A stretch of 64,000 bases of DNA. Origin: Rotaria socialis (Eukaryota > Rotifera > Eurotatoria > Philodinida > Philodinidae). Below the pieces are notes generated by a model. It was not told the origin of the DNA, made no database searches, and saw nothing but the letters and a program-made list of their open reading frames with translations. Of the stretch, positions 12,841 through 23,935 are shown piece by piece. Numbering within the stretch: the first letter of the stretch is position 1; every line of letters starts with the position of its first letter. A program made the translations under genes and the position numbers. The stretch lies in assembly GCA_905331475.1 (NCBI GenBank), contig CAJNYU010000435.1:422-64421 (forward strand). Reading direction: 5' to 3'.

Positions 12841-15800
12841 AACCATATATTATTAGCGAATAACGGATGGAAATCGATTTCTATTAGTGAATCAGACACA
12901 TCTTTGTTGTTGTTGTTGTTGTTGTTGTTTTTTTTTTGTGATACGCACTGTGAGTTTTTCCTTTATTTTTTGTCTATTGCTCAACACTGAAGACGCTCAA
13001 TGTATTTGTTCACTAAACTTATCAATTGATGATTATTATGCTTCAATTTAATGCTTCGAACTGTTATTTTTTATCTAACCAAAAGTGAAATAAACTATAG
13101 CGTGTGTGTGTGTAAAATTCTGGTTCTTATTAATCAAGTCCTCATACTTAAGTTGACTACGATTCCAGCAGAGAAGTAGAGATCAATTAGCTTTATCGAA
13201 ATTGATCTCATTATGTCTATTTGATTTTGAGATAAATATTACGATTTATAATAAAATATCCGAAAAAGGTAGTTGAACAATAATAAATATTATATTGAAT
13301 TCGATTAGCACAACTTTGATGTATTATTAAAAGAAAAAAGTGTTTTATTCAGAGAATTACTACTCGGTTGATGAGCATTTGAGAAAGAATATTTCAATTA
13401 TAGAATTATCAAGACAATCATTCTTATAATAGTTTCTCTGTTGAAATATGCTTTGTGATGTTTGCATATTTTGCTGGTTGTTGATGGATCATACTTCATT
13501 TTGTAACAGTACTCTATCTTTCGATCATTAAAAGCAGTTTTAACTTGTTGGGAGTGTTAACAACGCGATGCACTTTTGTTTAATATAGATTATAATGAAA
13601 CAAAAAAAGACACTTTCAAGTGTCCGCTTGCTTTTCCGCTGAGATTATATGCATTGCATAGGTTGTAAAACGCTATAAATATGCTTAGAAGAATTTTTGC
13701 CTCTAGCTAATTGTTACTGAATGATTATGTTTGACAAAGTGCATTCTAATTCTACACTGTTACCTCTTTGAAGTGCACATAAATATGTCACAAATTAAAT
13801 GTCCCCCATGTCCGCATAGTTTAAAAAATATAGAGAGAGTGAATTTATCATGCGGAGATAAAAAGTACAAAATTTATTTTTCTCAGATATATTCAATGAA
13901 TCATTGAGTGTCTCCATTCATCAGAAAAGATGGAAAAATCAATTTTATTCATTGAAAATAAGTTGTTGTTAGTTTAACCAAATTTTATAACGTTCACACA
14001 CGCCCGTGAACTGAATATGATGGCTGATATAAAAACGCACGATAAAAAAATGCAAGGAATAATTGTTAATATAGAAATTTCTAAAGTTAGATCTCAACGA
14101 AAATTCTATAAAAAAAACTCAGCTATATTCCAAACTCGCCTGCCACATTATACAAAGGATGCAGTTGAAAATTCATATTTCAAAAATGAAGTGTTCCAGG
14201 TCTGTATCAAATAGGCAACAGTATTGAACTAGGAAAATGTGTTTAAAAAGTAATAACTCAATAACAATAAGAAAGAGACATCAGCTCTTTTCATACTGTT
14301 CATAACTCGTTAGAGCCTATACAATTCGACTAGTTCGAACTGCAAAGTGAATTATTACTTAAGCACATTATCACAAAAGATATCTAAATCTTCGCAAAAT
14401 CTATTGGCGAATCAGTTTGATTACATCTTGGAAATCGATGAATACAATAAAAGTAATGAAGTCCTTTATTTCCACAACTGATCAATTATTTAAACGGGTG
14501 TTCTATAGAAATATTTGTTATTTTATTCTGTGAATGAAAAGCATAGACTATTCTCTTTGAATACAACGCATAGAGTATAGACTTCACTGTGCGATTAATA
14601 TTCTAACAGTTTCACAGATTTTCGAGCACCGTACATCATAATTATTTGATTGGTTACCATCAACTAAGATCGGTAGGCGCATGCGTTTTATGAATTAATT
14701 GCTTTTGCTCTCTTGCTACTCTTGAACGTTTACTGTTTATTATATTGATAATTCAAAGAACACATTAACCGGTTCAGTACCAACAAAGTTTTTTTGCGAA
14801 GTTCAATGGAATAGAACTAATTTTTATTGTCATAAAATGTCAATTACTGTTTGATAAAGTCAATGTGATAGTGTCACGTTAATTAGCCGATGTTGTTCTT
14901 CATTATAAGTAAAATCAAATTATCACGATGTCTTTTGACAATCAACGAACTGCTGACAACAACAATTCTTTCCTAGAGCAAATAAAAACTAGCTACCCGT
15001 TCATGAAAAGTAATCAAAACATTTTCCCTCTCCCTAAAATATCTCAATGATCATCACTAAGAAACATAAACCAATCGATTTGTTTCAAAATACAATTACT
15101 TTTCATATGCAGCACATTCATTAGAGATAATCCAGTACTGCATGCTTAATATCCAGGAAGTCAATAATGATGAATCACTGCCTGTAAGTTCTACAAAGGA
15201 AGTAATTTACCGGGGTCAAAGAAAATAGTTCTCTGCGTTCTGCTGGAGTTCATGTGATTCAACATTTGTTATTACTAGAAGCAAATTCTTCTAAATAAAT
15301 AATCAAATAATCTAACCGCGTGAACAGTAATAACTTTTTTTCTTTTTACAAACGAATTACTTTCCTATATAAAATATCTGACGTTAGTTAATCTATTCGT
15401 GTCATGGAATGTTTTGTACGCAATACCAATAAAACTATTTCAGATCGTTTTCAATGTGTTCATTGAACTTTATATTTTACGTAATTACGCTAGAACTCGA
15501 ACAGTTGAAGAATTAAGCAGGATATATATGATTTCATTACGAAGAATCCTTTAAGGCATTAAAATAATTTATTTAGTGTTGAATGATCGGCAATATACTG
15601 CATACACTTAAGATAGTTATCGCATTCTGAGAATACTTCTCTTCGAATGATTTCTAAGTAACGATAGTCTACTCGCAAAGATCAAACTTTTTCTCTAGAG
15701 AATTTTCACTTGACTCGCAGAGAGAAACAGACCGACAGAAAAAACAGCTCATTTCTACTTGTTACCACAAGAAAACAAAAATTAGTTCTTTTGACAAGAA

Positions 15801-17041
15801 TCTAATTTCTATTAATTGACACTAGCCTCTTTCAAACCTTTGAAAATGATCCTCATCAAGGAAAATATAATAAATTTTGCCTGAAGACCCGTTTTCCATA
15901 GAAGAATGAGAGAATCTATCCATCAAAAAGAAGAAGAAAAAGAAAAATCGCTTTTTTCGCAGTAGAGAAAATACTTCATTTTCTCACAAAAAAAATATCA
16001 TAAATCACGCTTGACTTCTTTTTTTTGTATTCGTATACATATAGAACTATTATTTAAAAATATAATCAATCTCAGAACGGAAAATCAATACATGGAGTAT
16101 GTTAAATAGAAAAAAACTCTATCAGAGAAACGATTATAATAAATATTTGGTTTCTATATGCTTGACGATAAGATTTTTCCTAATGAGAATTGTGTTGTTC
16201 TATATTTTATTTGAGCATTGCAAATTTTAATCTGACAACACACTGTTTCAACCCGCCATTATTAATTTGTCATAATAATGGGACTGGCTCCATTGAATCG
16301 ATTTTGCTCTTGCTATATAATTTAAGGCAAGAAAGAAATTGACGATAGTTTCTGTCTATCAACTATTGTGCGACTAGAAAGTGTAGAGAATAATCAAAAG
16401 TAACAGTTCTAATCATATCTGTGCTGCCGATATGCGCGTCCCATTAATTTCCCTGGATATATCTATATGCTTCTCTTCTTGTTGTTGTTGTCGTTCATTT
16501 TCAATATTTTTCTCTTCTTTTTTTTTTACATTAGAAATAGCTCATTACTACTTTTGTCCTTGAAATGTGAAGTGCAATGCGGAATGACAGACACGCAAAT
16601 AAAAGATTGCTAGATGATGTCACCAATAGCGTACATTAAAAAAAAATCAATTTATTCGTTTCAAGAATATCTTAAGCTAGGTGCCAGCCAGCCAGACTAA
16701 CGCAAAAAGACAATTTATTAAAAGTTCATCTCTTTGGTGTTTATTATAAAAGAACTTGTTTGCTGAATTTTTTCTTCTTCTTCTTGTCGCTTTGTCTTCT
16801 TTTTTTTTTAACGATCGATCGTTTTTGTTTACTCAATTATTTGACGTGCTACGGAAAAAAACTAGAGAGCAAAAAAGAAAACGAGTTCTTGTCACACTTA
16901 TCTAATAAGCAATAATTGAGAAGTAAAAGAGGAAAATTGGAGTGACATGTTCATCGTTTGTTTTAGTTTTTAACTATGTTTCTTTCTTGTTTCATCTAGG
17001 CTGCTCATTTGAACTTATCTACTCGATGTGCACACGTGCGT
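12841..17041. other. 4.2-kb intergenic region
   Basis: The Piezo 3' end is followed by a GTT trinucleotide run (about 12905-12927), an AATAAA-type polyadenylation signal near 13088 and a short GT run (13100-13113). The rest is AT-rich, with no recognisable gene; the longest open frame (14017-14214, 65 codons) matches no family. Pyrimidine-rich sequence and an acceptor-like CATCTAG ending at 16999 just before TBC1D24 suggest that its 5' UTR is spliced and that its promoter lies further upstream in this stretch. Confidence 0.5.
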
Positions 17042-19363
17042 ATGGCGGATAATCACAACCACCCGTTTAATAGCGATGTTATTGCTCATGATCGAATCAG
17101 ACAACTTGAACTGCATTTATCAATTCAAGGAAAAGAAGATATTTCAGAATATCGTCATCAAAAAAATCTTGATGAACTTTTGTTTTTAAAAGATCGAAAT
17201 AGCTATTTTTCAAGTTCAACTGATTCAACTCCTAGCATAGCATTGCATTCGATATCGGATGACGATTTTAATCGCCTAAAATATTTATTACGTTCAGTGG
17301 TATGGCCAATTGATCATCATATACGCGAACAATTATGGATAAATATATTAACATTGTATCGAATTAGTTCAATAAATCAAAATAATCATGTAACTCAAAC
17401 ATCACAAACAGTTTTATCATCATCGGCAATGATTGATACTAATTTTGGTTCTCTTTCATTAAAATACGAGCATTGGCCAAACTTTGTCGATACAACAAAT
17501 CTATGTTTTTATTATTTAACTGAACGGAGAGGTCAATCACTTGTACATGGCATTCTTTTAACATTTTCTTCCTATCATCCCGATGTAACCTACAGTCCAA
17601 TCCTACAACCAGTTGCAGCGTTACTTTTACATTATCATAATGAATATGAAGTTTTATATTTACTCAATCGTTTATTAATTAAAAATTGGCTATGTGGAGA
17701 AACACGTTTACAATGGGAAGCTCATTGTAATGTTTTTAGGAAGCTATTAAAAAAATATTACGTATGTTCAATTCAATAAAAACTGATATTATCTTTCTTT
17801 TTTCCTATTTAGAAATCAGCAGCTGATGTTATTAACTCGCGCTATAAAAATGTCAACGGTTTCTATCACGATTGGTTATGGTGGATTTTTCATTATTTAC
17901 CATTTTCTTATCTCGTACAATTTATTATTTCTATAGGATTTCATATCATCGTTTTTTGGTATTTCAATTTTAGGTAAAAATCATGGACTGTTTTCTTCTT
18001 GAAGGTACGAAAGTTTTATTTCGAATCAGTTTAGCTCTGGCTCATGTATTTACAAAAAGTATGTTACACAATTCGAGGAGATCTGCTTGTCTACTTGCCC
18101 ATATCATGCATATTTGTAGATATTCGACGCGAATCAGATGAAACTATTCATAATATCACCGATTTCTGTCGACATATTCCAATATCAATTGGTCGTCTGT
18201 TAAACGTAAGTTGTCGAATACGATGAAACTAAACCATCAGATTGCATTTAGCCAATTGATTGCTTGATAATATAAATTTAATTCGATATTTTTTCTTTTT
18301 CATTGCTATTCTCATCTAGATTGCATTTCATATACGAAATTTAAAACGACGTACAATTGAACAATTAATTGAGCACGAAGAAAAACTTTTACGAAGCACT
18401 CGCCATCAATTACATATTGATAATGCCAATGAAAATCATCATGTTAGTACTAATCATGAAATGACTTCTAATCGACCACCACCATCCATTACACCTCAAC
18501 ATCTTACACAAATACCACAAGAGTCAACGCTTAGTCAACAGCAAGTATGTCATCGTGTATTTTTAAAACAGTAAAAATCGAAAGAATGACTTTGATTTTC
18601 TAGTTTCTGACATTATGGAATTGGCTACCGGCACGTCTTAGTCTATCGCAGCCCATGGTAGTTTTTACGACTGATGAACATGGCTTTCGCTTGCAAACTT
18701 TACTAAATAAAGTTGATGAATTAGAATATTCAATTTTGGTAGTAAAAACCACGAATGGCGAGGTAATCATTGTTTAATTACAGTGAAAAAAAATAACATC
18801 GAGTAGTAAAGGAAAGAAAGAAAAACCTAAACGGAAGGAACATTTATTTCAGATATCGGAAACGGAACAAGAAATGAATTTTTCCTATACGATTTTTCTA
18901 TTCATGTAAGTAACAAAATAAGTTTTAAGTATTCTTTGAATAGATCTTTGGTGCATTTTGTGCTGGCCTTTGGTCTGATCGTCGCAATAGAGCATATTTC
19001 GGTTGTGGTGAATCATTTTTATTTACACTGATACCAAAACAGAAAAAATACGTATGGGTAGGCCAACAACAGCCTGCAAATAATCGACAAAATCAAGTTA
19101 AACGTGAAATGTTTTTATTTGTTGATAAGGACAAATTAATTATTGGTGGAGGGTAAAGGAAAACAATCGTTTGGCTGTTTTTATTTACTTCTCTGTTTTT
19201 GTTTTGTTTTTGTAGAAATGGTGATGGTTTATGTATTGATCAATCACTGTGTGAAGGCCAAACAGCCCATTGTGAAACATTCGATAATGAACCGCTTTGT
19301 TCTCAATCTTTTTTCTCCATCTCAGTTTTAGAAATGATTACTTTTGATTATTCTGCATCCTAA
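17042..19363 (+). CDS. TBC1D24: TBC1D24-like protein (TBC domain plus TLDc domain)
   Basis: Eight exons: 17042-17761, 17813-17914, 17974-18058, 18120-18205, 18320-18544, 18604-18762, 18944-19152, 19216-19363. The total of 1,734 nt gives 577 residues, close to the ~560 of the human protein. A TBC (Rab-GAP-like) domain covers roughly residues 75-290 (VVWPIDHHIREQLW, WPNFVDTTNLCFYYL, HPDVTYSPILQPVAALL, MDCFLLEGTKVLFRI). A TLDc domain covers about 407-577 (SLSQPMVVFTTDEHGFRL, FGAFCAGLWSDRRN, CGESFLF, GNGDGLCIDQSLCEGQ). The TBC+TLDc pairing is specific to TBC1D24/Skywalker, which acts at synaptic vesicles and endosomes, binds phosphoinositides through the TBC domain and protects against oxidative stress through TLDc. 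No classical IxxDxxR arginine finger was seen, as is usual in this subfamily. The start at 17042 is the first ATG in frame. The gene looks intact. Confidence 0.93.
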
Positions 19364-19678
19364 CTATCGTGGTACAGTTTTCGTTGTGAGACAATCAAAT
19401 GAATTAGAGAGTATTCTCTTTTTTTCTGTGTGTGCATGTTTTGTAAAAAGAAAATAATACATTTTAATGGTGGTTTTAGTTGTATTGTGCTATCATAGTT
19501 GAATCAATCGGCTGATTTCATTGGCTATGCCGAAAAGAGATACACAGTTCTACAGAAGAGTGCTAGAACTGTTAACTTGCAAAAAGCAAAAGTCGTAGAA
19601 ATCTATTTTGTTTTTCGATTAGCAATCGTGATTCATAATTTGAGGAAAAGGATTCTTCCATGAAGAAACGAATGACTA
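19364..19678. other. Spacer between TBC1D24 and the inverted-repeat cluster
   Basis: This holds the TBC1D24 3' UTR (possible AATAC/AATAAT-type signals near 19455) and AT-rich sequence. No gene was seen. Confidence 0.4.
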
Positions 19679-19898
19679 TCATTTACCACAAATAGAAATC
19701 CACAGACACATCTATACATCATATCCACACTTGTGGTGAATAAAACAAATATGATCCATTCTGGTGATCAAATAGGGATTTTTGATTTAGGGATTTTTCA
19801 ATTTAGGGATTTTTTTTTATACAATATCTTGTTCAAGTCACAACCGAACAAGGTCCCAGTTGGAGGTTCATCAGTACCAGTATACTGGGTACTGGTAN
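19679..19898 (+). mobile_element. Partial copy (left arm only) of the TA-flanked inverted-repeat element
   Basis: This is a close copy of the left arm of the complete element at 20315-21072. It begins TCATTTACCACAAATAG, preceded by TA, and runs through TACTGGGTACTGGTA, where it stops exactly at the single N of the window (19898). The 13 bp before it (AAACGAATGACTA) are also shared with the flank of the complete copy, so the two may come from a local duplication. No right arm is present. The break at an N suggests an assembly join rather than, or in addition to, a biological deletion. Confidence 0.7.
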
Positions 19899-20080
19899 GT
19901 TCCCGGCCAAGAACTGTTCGGGTCGACACAGTTCCCGGGTAGGAACTGTTCGGAGGATCTGGTTCCTGGGCAGGAACTGTTCTGGGGATCTGGGTTCCTG
20001 ACGGAGAACTGTGCATTCACTACAGTTCCTCGAAAAGATTCGGTTCAAAGAACCGAGAGCTGTCGTAGGTCTAATCATTA
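19899..20080. repeat. GC-rich patch of inverted AGGAACTGTTC units
   Basis: After the N, about 180 bp of much higher GC content contain repeated units in both orientations: AAGAACTGTTCGGG, AGGAACTGTTCGGAGG, AGGAACTGTTCTGGGG, GGTTCCTGGG, GGGTTCCTGACGG and CAGTTCCTCG. The composition is unlike both neighbours. It may be the inside of another foldback element, or a misjoined contig end. Confidence 0.55.
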
Positions 20081-20314
20081 CCATGACTCCATGTTTTTAC
20101 TAAGGAATAATTCGAAAGCTTTAGGCGTAAATTGATCAGCCACAGGAGACTTAGATGTCGCAGTTGTACGAGTACTCTGTACATCAGAACGATTCCACGC
20201 AAATACTTATTGTGAATAGATTGTGTCATCAACAGTGACGTATTTAGATGGAGGATTGATCGCCGGGTCAAAAAAACTCGTATTAATGATTTGTAAAGTC
20301 AAAACGAATGACTA

Positions 20315-21072
20315 TCATTTACCACAAATAGAAATCCACAGACACATCTATACATCATATCCACACTTGTGGTGAGTAAAACAAATATGACCCATTCTGG
20401 TGACCAAATAGGAATTTTGATTTAGCGATTTTTCAATTTAGGGATTTTTTTATACAATATCTTGTTCAAGTCACAACCGAACAAGGTCCCTGTTAAGGGT
20501 TCATCAGTACCAGTATACTGGGTACTGGTAACACTGGTGACCAGAATCATCTCTCCGAGTTTCTGATAAGAAGAATTACGTTTCGAAATGATTCTAATGA
20601 ATATTGAATATGTATGATTCTGGTAACCACAATCAGCTCTAAGAGTTTCTGATAAGTAGAATCACGTTTCGAAAGGAGATTCTAGTAACCAGAATCATAC
20701 ATATTTGATATCTATTAGAATCATTTCGAAAAGTAATTTCGCTTATCAGAAATTCTTAGTGCAGAATCTGGTTACCAGAATCATACATATTCAATATTCA
20801 TTAGAATCATTTCGAAAAGTAATTTCGCTTATAAGAAACTCAGAGAGTCGATTTTGGTCACCAGTATTACCAGTATCCAGTATACTGGTACTGATGAACC
20901 CTTAACAGGGACCCTGTTCGGTTGTGGCTTGAACAGCATATAGTATATAAAAAAAAAACCTAAATTGAAAAATCCCTATTTGGTCACCAGAATGGATCAT
21001 ATTTGTTTTATTCACCACAAGTGTGGATATGATGTGTAGATGTGTCTGTGGATTTCTATTTGTGGTAAATGA
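20315..21072. mobile_element. 758-bp terminal-inverted-repeat element flanked by TA
   Basis: The left arm (20315 to about 20540) and the right arm (about 20865 to 21072) are inverted copies, beginning TCATTTACCACAAATAG. TA lies at 20313-20314 and 21073-21074, the target pattern of Tc1/mariner-type elements. The interior contains further inverted repeats built around GAATCATACATATTC and AATCATTTCGAAA with GGTTACCAGAATC variants, so the whole element can fold back on itself. No transposase frame is present, so it is non-autonomous. It ends only about 240 bp upstream of the ubiquitin-like/Hint gene. Confidence 0.8.
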
Positions 21073-21315
21073 TAACCAACCGATGATGACTGCCGAGAAG
21101 TTGGAAGAAAAGAGGCGAATGACAAGTTGATGACGAAATACCTTGGGAGCAAGCGTTTTAGTAAACATTTTTCATTTTGTGTAAATTTCGTTTGCAATTC
21201 ATTTGTTTGCTTTTAGAGTGCCAGTGTCTACATCGCAAAAATCAACGTGTTCTAATTTCAAGATATAAGATAAAAGTTCTGAGTTCAATACATTATAAAG
21301 AAGAATACAATAGTG

Positions 21316-22437
21316 ATGGCCAACATCAACATTTATTTTTCGCACCACGATGGAAATATAGTGGCAGCCACTTTACCTGAGAATTTCAATCGCGAAGATT
21401 TTATTCGGATCTTGTGTGAACGTTTTAGTGATTGGTCCAGCTTTAGATTTATCGTGCGTGGACATAACATAGCCCTAGATGACAATGCACGATTTAATGC
21501 AAGAAAGCATGAAATTACTAATGGGTGCCAAATATATGTGTTCAAACGGATGACAGGCGGTTGCTTTCTTCCTCATACTTTGGTACTAATGGCTGATGGT
21601 ACTTCAAGATCTATAGATGCCATTCGTGTAGGCGACGAGCTGTTGGCATTCACCAACACAGACAAAATTGTTTCGTCAATGGTTCAACAGAAGTTCGTGC
21701 ACACAGTAACAGAATATGTTGAATTATTCGTTGGTGATGAATCAACCACTCCTGTTTGTGTGACTCACGACCATCCGTTTTACGTTGGTAAAGGACAGTT
21801 CGTTCCGTTGAAACATATAAATGGCAAAAACGACACCCTATTTACATGCGAACTCAATGAGGATGGTAAAAGTGTTTTAACAAAGAAGCCCATAATTGGG
21901 CGTAAGAATGTCACGGTCCCATCAGCATGTGTCTACAATCTTAGTACAGATTATCCGAACACGTTTTTCGCCAATGGTATTGCGGTTCACAATAAACTGG
22001 GAGATTTAGGGGCTGCTTTCGTTGATGTAAGTAACACGAGTGGTCTGAAACGCATCCAATGGAGTCATACAGCTCCTAGTTGGCGCATAGCTAAACCAGG
22101 TATTTGTCTGGAGGGTAAATGCAATAACACGAACTGTGTTGCTGTGGGTCGACAGGTGATCATGAATATTGGTTTGCGAAGTTTTGATTACCTCGGCGAT
22201 GTGAATGAGACCACAGCGATGTGTCCATGTTGTTCGAAATATGTCGAGCCAATCACATGTGCATTCAATCGATGTATGTGGCGTTGGTCAGGCATCAAGC
22301 AACCAGCACCAGGAGAACCACCGAGACAAATTTCCGCCGATTGGAAAGACGCTGACAATGCCTACCATTGCTTTGACGAACAAATCAGTGGCACCGTAAT
22401 ATGGCGCAAGCTTGTTCTAGAAGCGAAAGCTCGCTAG
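21316..22437 (+). CDS. Ubiquitin-like domain + Hint (BIL-type autoprocessing) domain + Cys-rich C-terminal domain
   Basis: One intronless frame of 373 residues, from the ATG at 21316. Residues 1-82 have a ubiquitin-like fold pattern (RFIVRGHNIALDD resembles RLIFAGKQLEDG; it ends KRMTGG). The Gly81-Gly82 pair is followed at once by Cys83, the first residue of a Hint domain (83-226) with GGCFLPHT, a TxxH block (T150-H-D-H153) and the terminal FFANGIAVHN, then Lys227. There is no homing-endonuclease insert. Residues 227-373 form a Cys-rich, probably zinc-binding domain (PGICLEGKCNNTNC, CPCC, PITCAFNRC, WRWSGIK). Known biology: Hint/BIL domains cleave or splice themselves, and ciliates have BIL domains fused to ubiquitin-like modules. 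Inference: thioester formation at Cys83 could release the Ubl with a free Gly-Gly end or pass it to a nucleophile; Lys after HN argues against ordinary splicing. The lack of introns, the higher GC and the protist-like architecture suggest horizontal transfer. No partner gene is adjacent. Confidence 0.85.
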   Translation: MANINIYFSHHDGNIVAATLPENFNREDFIRILCERFSDWSSFRFIVRGHNIALDDNARFNARKHEITNGCQIYVFKRMTGGCFLPHTLVLMADGTSRSIDAIRVGDELLAFTNTDKIVSSMVQQKFVHTVTEYVELFVGDESTTPVCVTHDHPFYVGKGQFVPLKHINGKNDTLFTCELNEDGKSVLTKKPIIGRKNVTVPSACVYNLSTDYPNTFFANGIAVHNKLGDLGAAFVDVSNTSGLKRIQWSHTAPSWRIAKPGICLEGKCNNTNCVAVGRQVIMNIGLRSFDYLGDVNETTAMCPCCSKYVEPITCAFNRCMWRWSGIKQPAPGEPPRQISADWKDADNAYHCFDEQISGTVIWRKLVLEAKAR

Positions 22438-23581
22438 TATTTTGGACTTGATTGTTATGATACTGAATGCTCCAATTCGTAATAAAAAATTTTCGTTAGC
22501 TTTCAAATATTTCAATAGAAATAATATAATCTTTTTATTGGAACCTATCACGATCCCAGAAATATTCTTCATAGCGCAACATACCATGAGTATTGGCGTC
22601 ACTAGAGACTACTGAGCATGGATTGTGTGAAAAAATAGATGTAGGCTTAAATTTTTGTGTCTGGCTGCATAGTTCTTTAGTGACCAAAGTATGCGTCGAT
22701 CGTTTTGTCTTCCCGTTGTAACTGTCATGAATAGTCTTACCCAGCACTATCACGAGACATTCGTGAAAAGTGAGAGCAAATGACAGATGGAATGGGTTAA
22801 AAAAAGGAAGCTCTTGAGGGTGTGGGTACACACCCACACCCACACAACCCTCAAGGACAAAGTTCATTAGCGTTGACAACAATATATTAAATGTAATACT
22901 TTATATGAAATATGCTATTCATCAACATAGCACTTATTGCTAGTTTGGGATTTTTTTCTACTGTCTCTCGACTTATGTTGATAATTATGAAGATACATGC
23001 TATGACTATAAGTCAACGATGACTTGAACTTAAAAGAACAAATTTTCTATTGGAATATGATACTTTCTTGATGCTTTCACATCAATAATCTTCGAGTGGA
23101 GAGTATTTGAATTCATAATCATTAGCGTGGATATCCAAGTTCAACCATTGTGACGTACACTTTTACTAGCATACGTTTTTTACAAAGGGAGTTAATTCAT
23201 AAAAAAGACTTTCTCAAGTGTTTTTTTTACCGTTGTTCGCTGCTATATGGATTGTCTAGTTTTGTTTCGATATGCTTTCTCTACGATTATCAAGTGATTT
23301 CAACTATTAGATGACATTAACATCGAAAAAATCATATACTAACAGTTTTCATGATTTTTTTATGCATAATCTAAGTTTATTATAAAGAATTTATTCAAAA
23401 TATGAATTTAACGATAAGGTTATGATTTTTGTTAGATGAGACATATTCAAACTCTATGCTAATGTTGTCGTAATTAGAGTTAGCGAAAACTATTAATTCT
23501 ATGACGGTTTTATAGTAAATGTGATGTCTTTCCCAGTCCATATTGCTGTTTTGTTCTCGTTGTTATTCCATATAATTCTTT
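22438..23581. other. Intergenic region with a telomere-like palindrome
   Basis: Apart from the telomere-like palindrome at 22812-22855, no gene is recognised. A minus-strand open frame of about 85 codons runs from that palindrome down to 22535 (for example PFFNPFHLSFALTF and LRYEEYFWDRDRF). It is somewhat less AT-rich than its surroundings and could be a gene fragment, but it matches no family I know. Confidence 0.4.
22812..22855. repeat. Telomere-like palindrome (GGGTGTGGGT / ACCCACACCCACAC)
   Basis: The sequence reads TTGAGGGTGTGGGT, then CACACCCACACCCACAC, then AACCCTCAA, so short TGTGGG-type stretches meet head to head inside an inverted repeat. TGTGGG is the telomeric unit reported for bdelloid rotifers. 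Here there are only about one unit on one side and two on the other, so chance or a healed break are both possible. Confidence 0.5.
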
Positions 23582-23935
23582 CTATTTCTTAACAAAGTAA
23601 ATGATCACCAAGACGGTGATGGTAATACCAATTAGTGTAGCATTAATATTCCATAATAGAGTGATCAAACTTCATGTTTTGGCCTGTCTGATGTCTCCAG
23701 TTCTTTTATATTCACGCACTTGTTTCGATAACATACAAGCAGCTAAACCCATTATAATTCCAGATAAACATATTTATTATAGACCAAACAAGATAATCGT
23801 GAACTCGATCGATCTCGCACTGCTGATCGATTATTTCTGTCTGCGATAGATCGTTTGGCGGTACTGGACTCTTGTTGTCATTTTCTGTTGTACTTGAAGA
23901 GGACTGTGGAGCAGACATGACTGAAGATTGCATTA
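23582..23935 (-). pseudogene. CD225/dispanin (IFITM-like) membrane protein gene, disrupted
   Basis: Read on the minus strand from the ATG at 23935, the product begins with a Ser/Pro-rich tail and then the CD225 signature VHDYLVWSIINMFIW. The matching continuation IIMGLAACMLSKQVREYK, then RTGDIRQAKT, lies in the next frame, followed by a TGA and then, in that same frame, LLWNINATLIGITITVLV to the stop at 23582-23584. So the family pattern (two membrane helices joined by a loop with a conserved Arg-Gly-Asp-x-x-x-Ala stretch) is complete, but it is broken by one frameshift near 23755 and one in-frame stop near 23665. Dispanins are small two-helix membrane proteins that affect vesicle fusion. Decay looks recent because the rest of the reading is well kept. 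A sequencing error at either site cannot be excluded. Confidence 0.7.

Noticed and set aside
18853-18905. Possible extra exon inside TBC1D24 (TTTCAG before, GTAAGT after)
   Set aside because: It is 53 bp long and would shift the frame; joining 18762 directly to 18944 keeps the TLDc domain intact.
22535-22882. 115-codon minus-strand frame
   Set aside because: Part of it reads through the telomere-like palindrome, and no family is recognised; not enough for a gene call.
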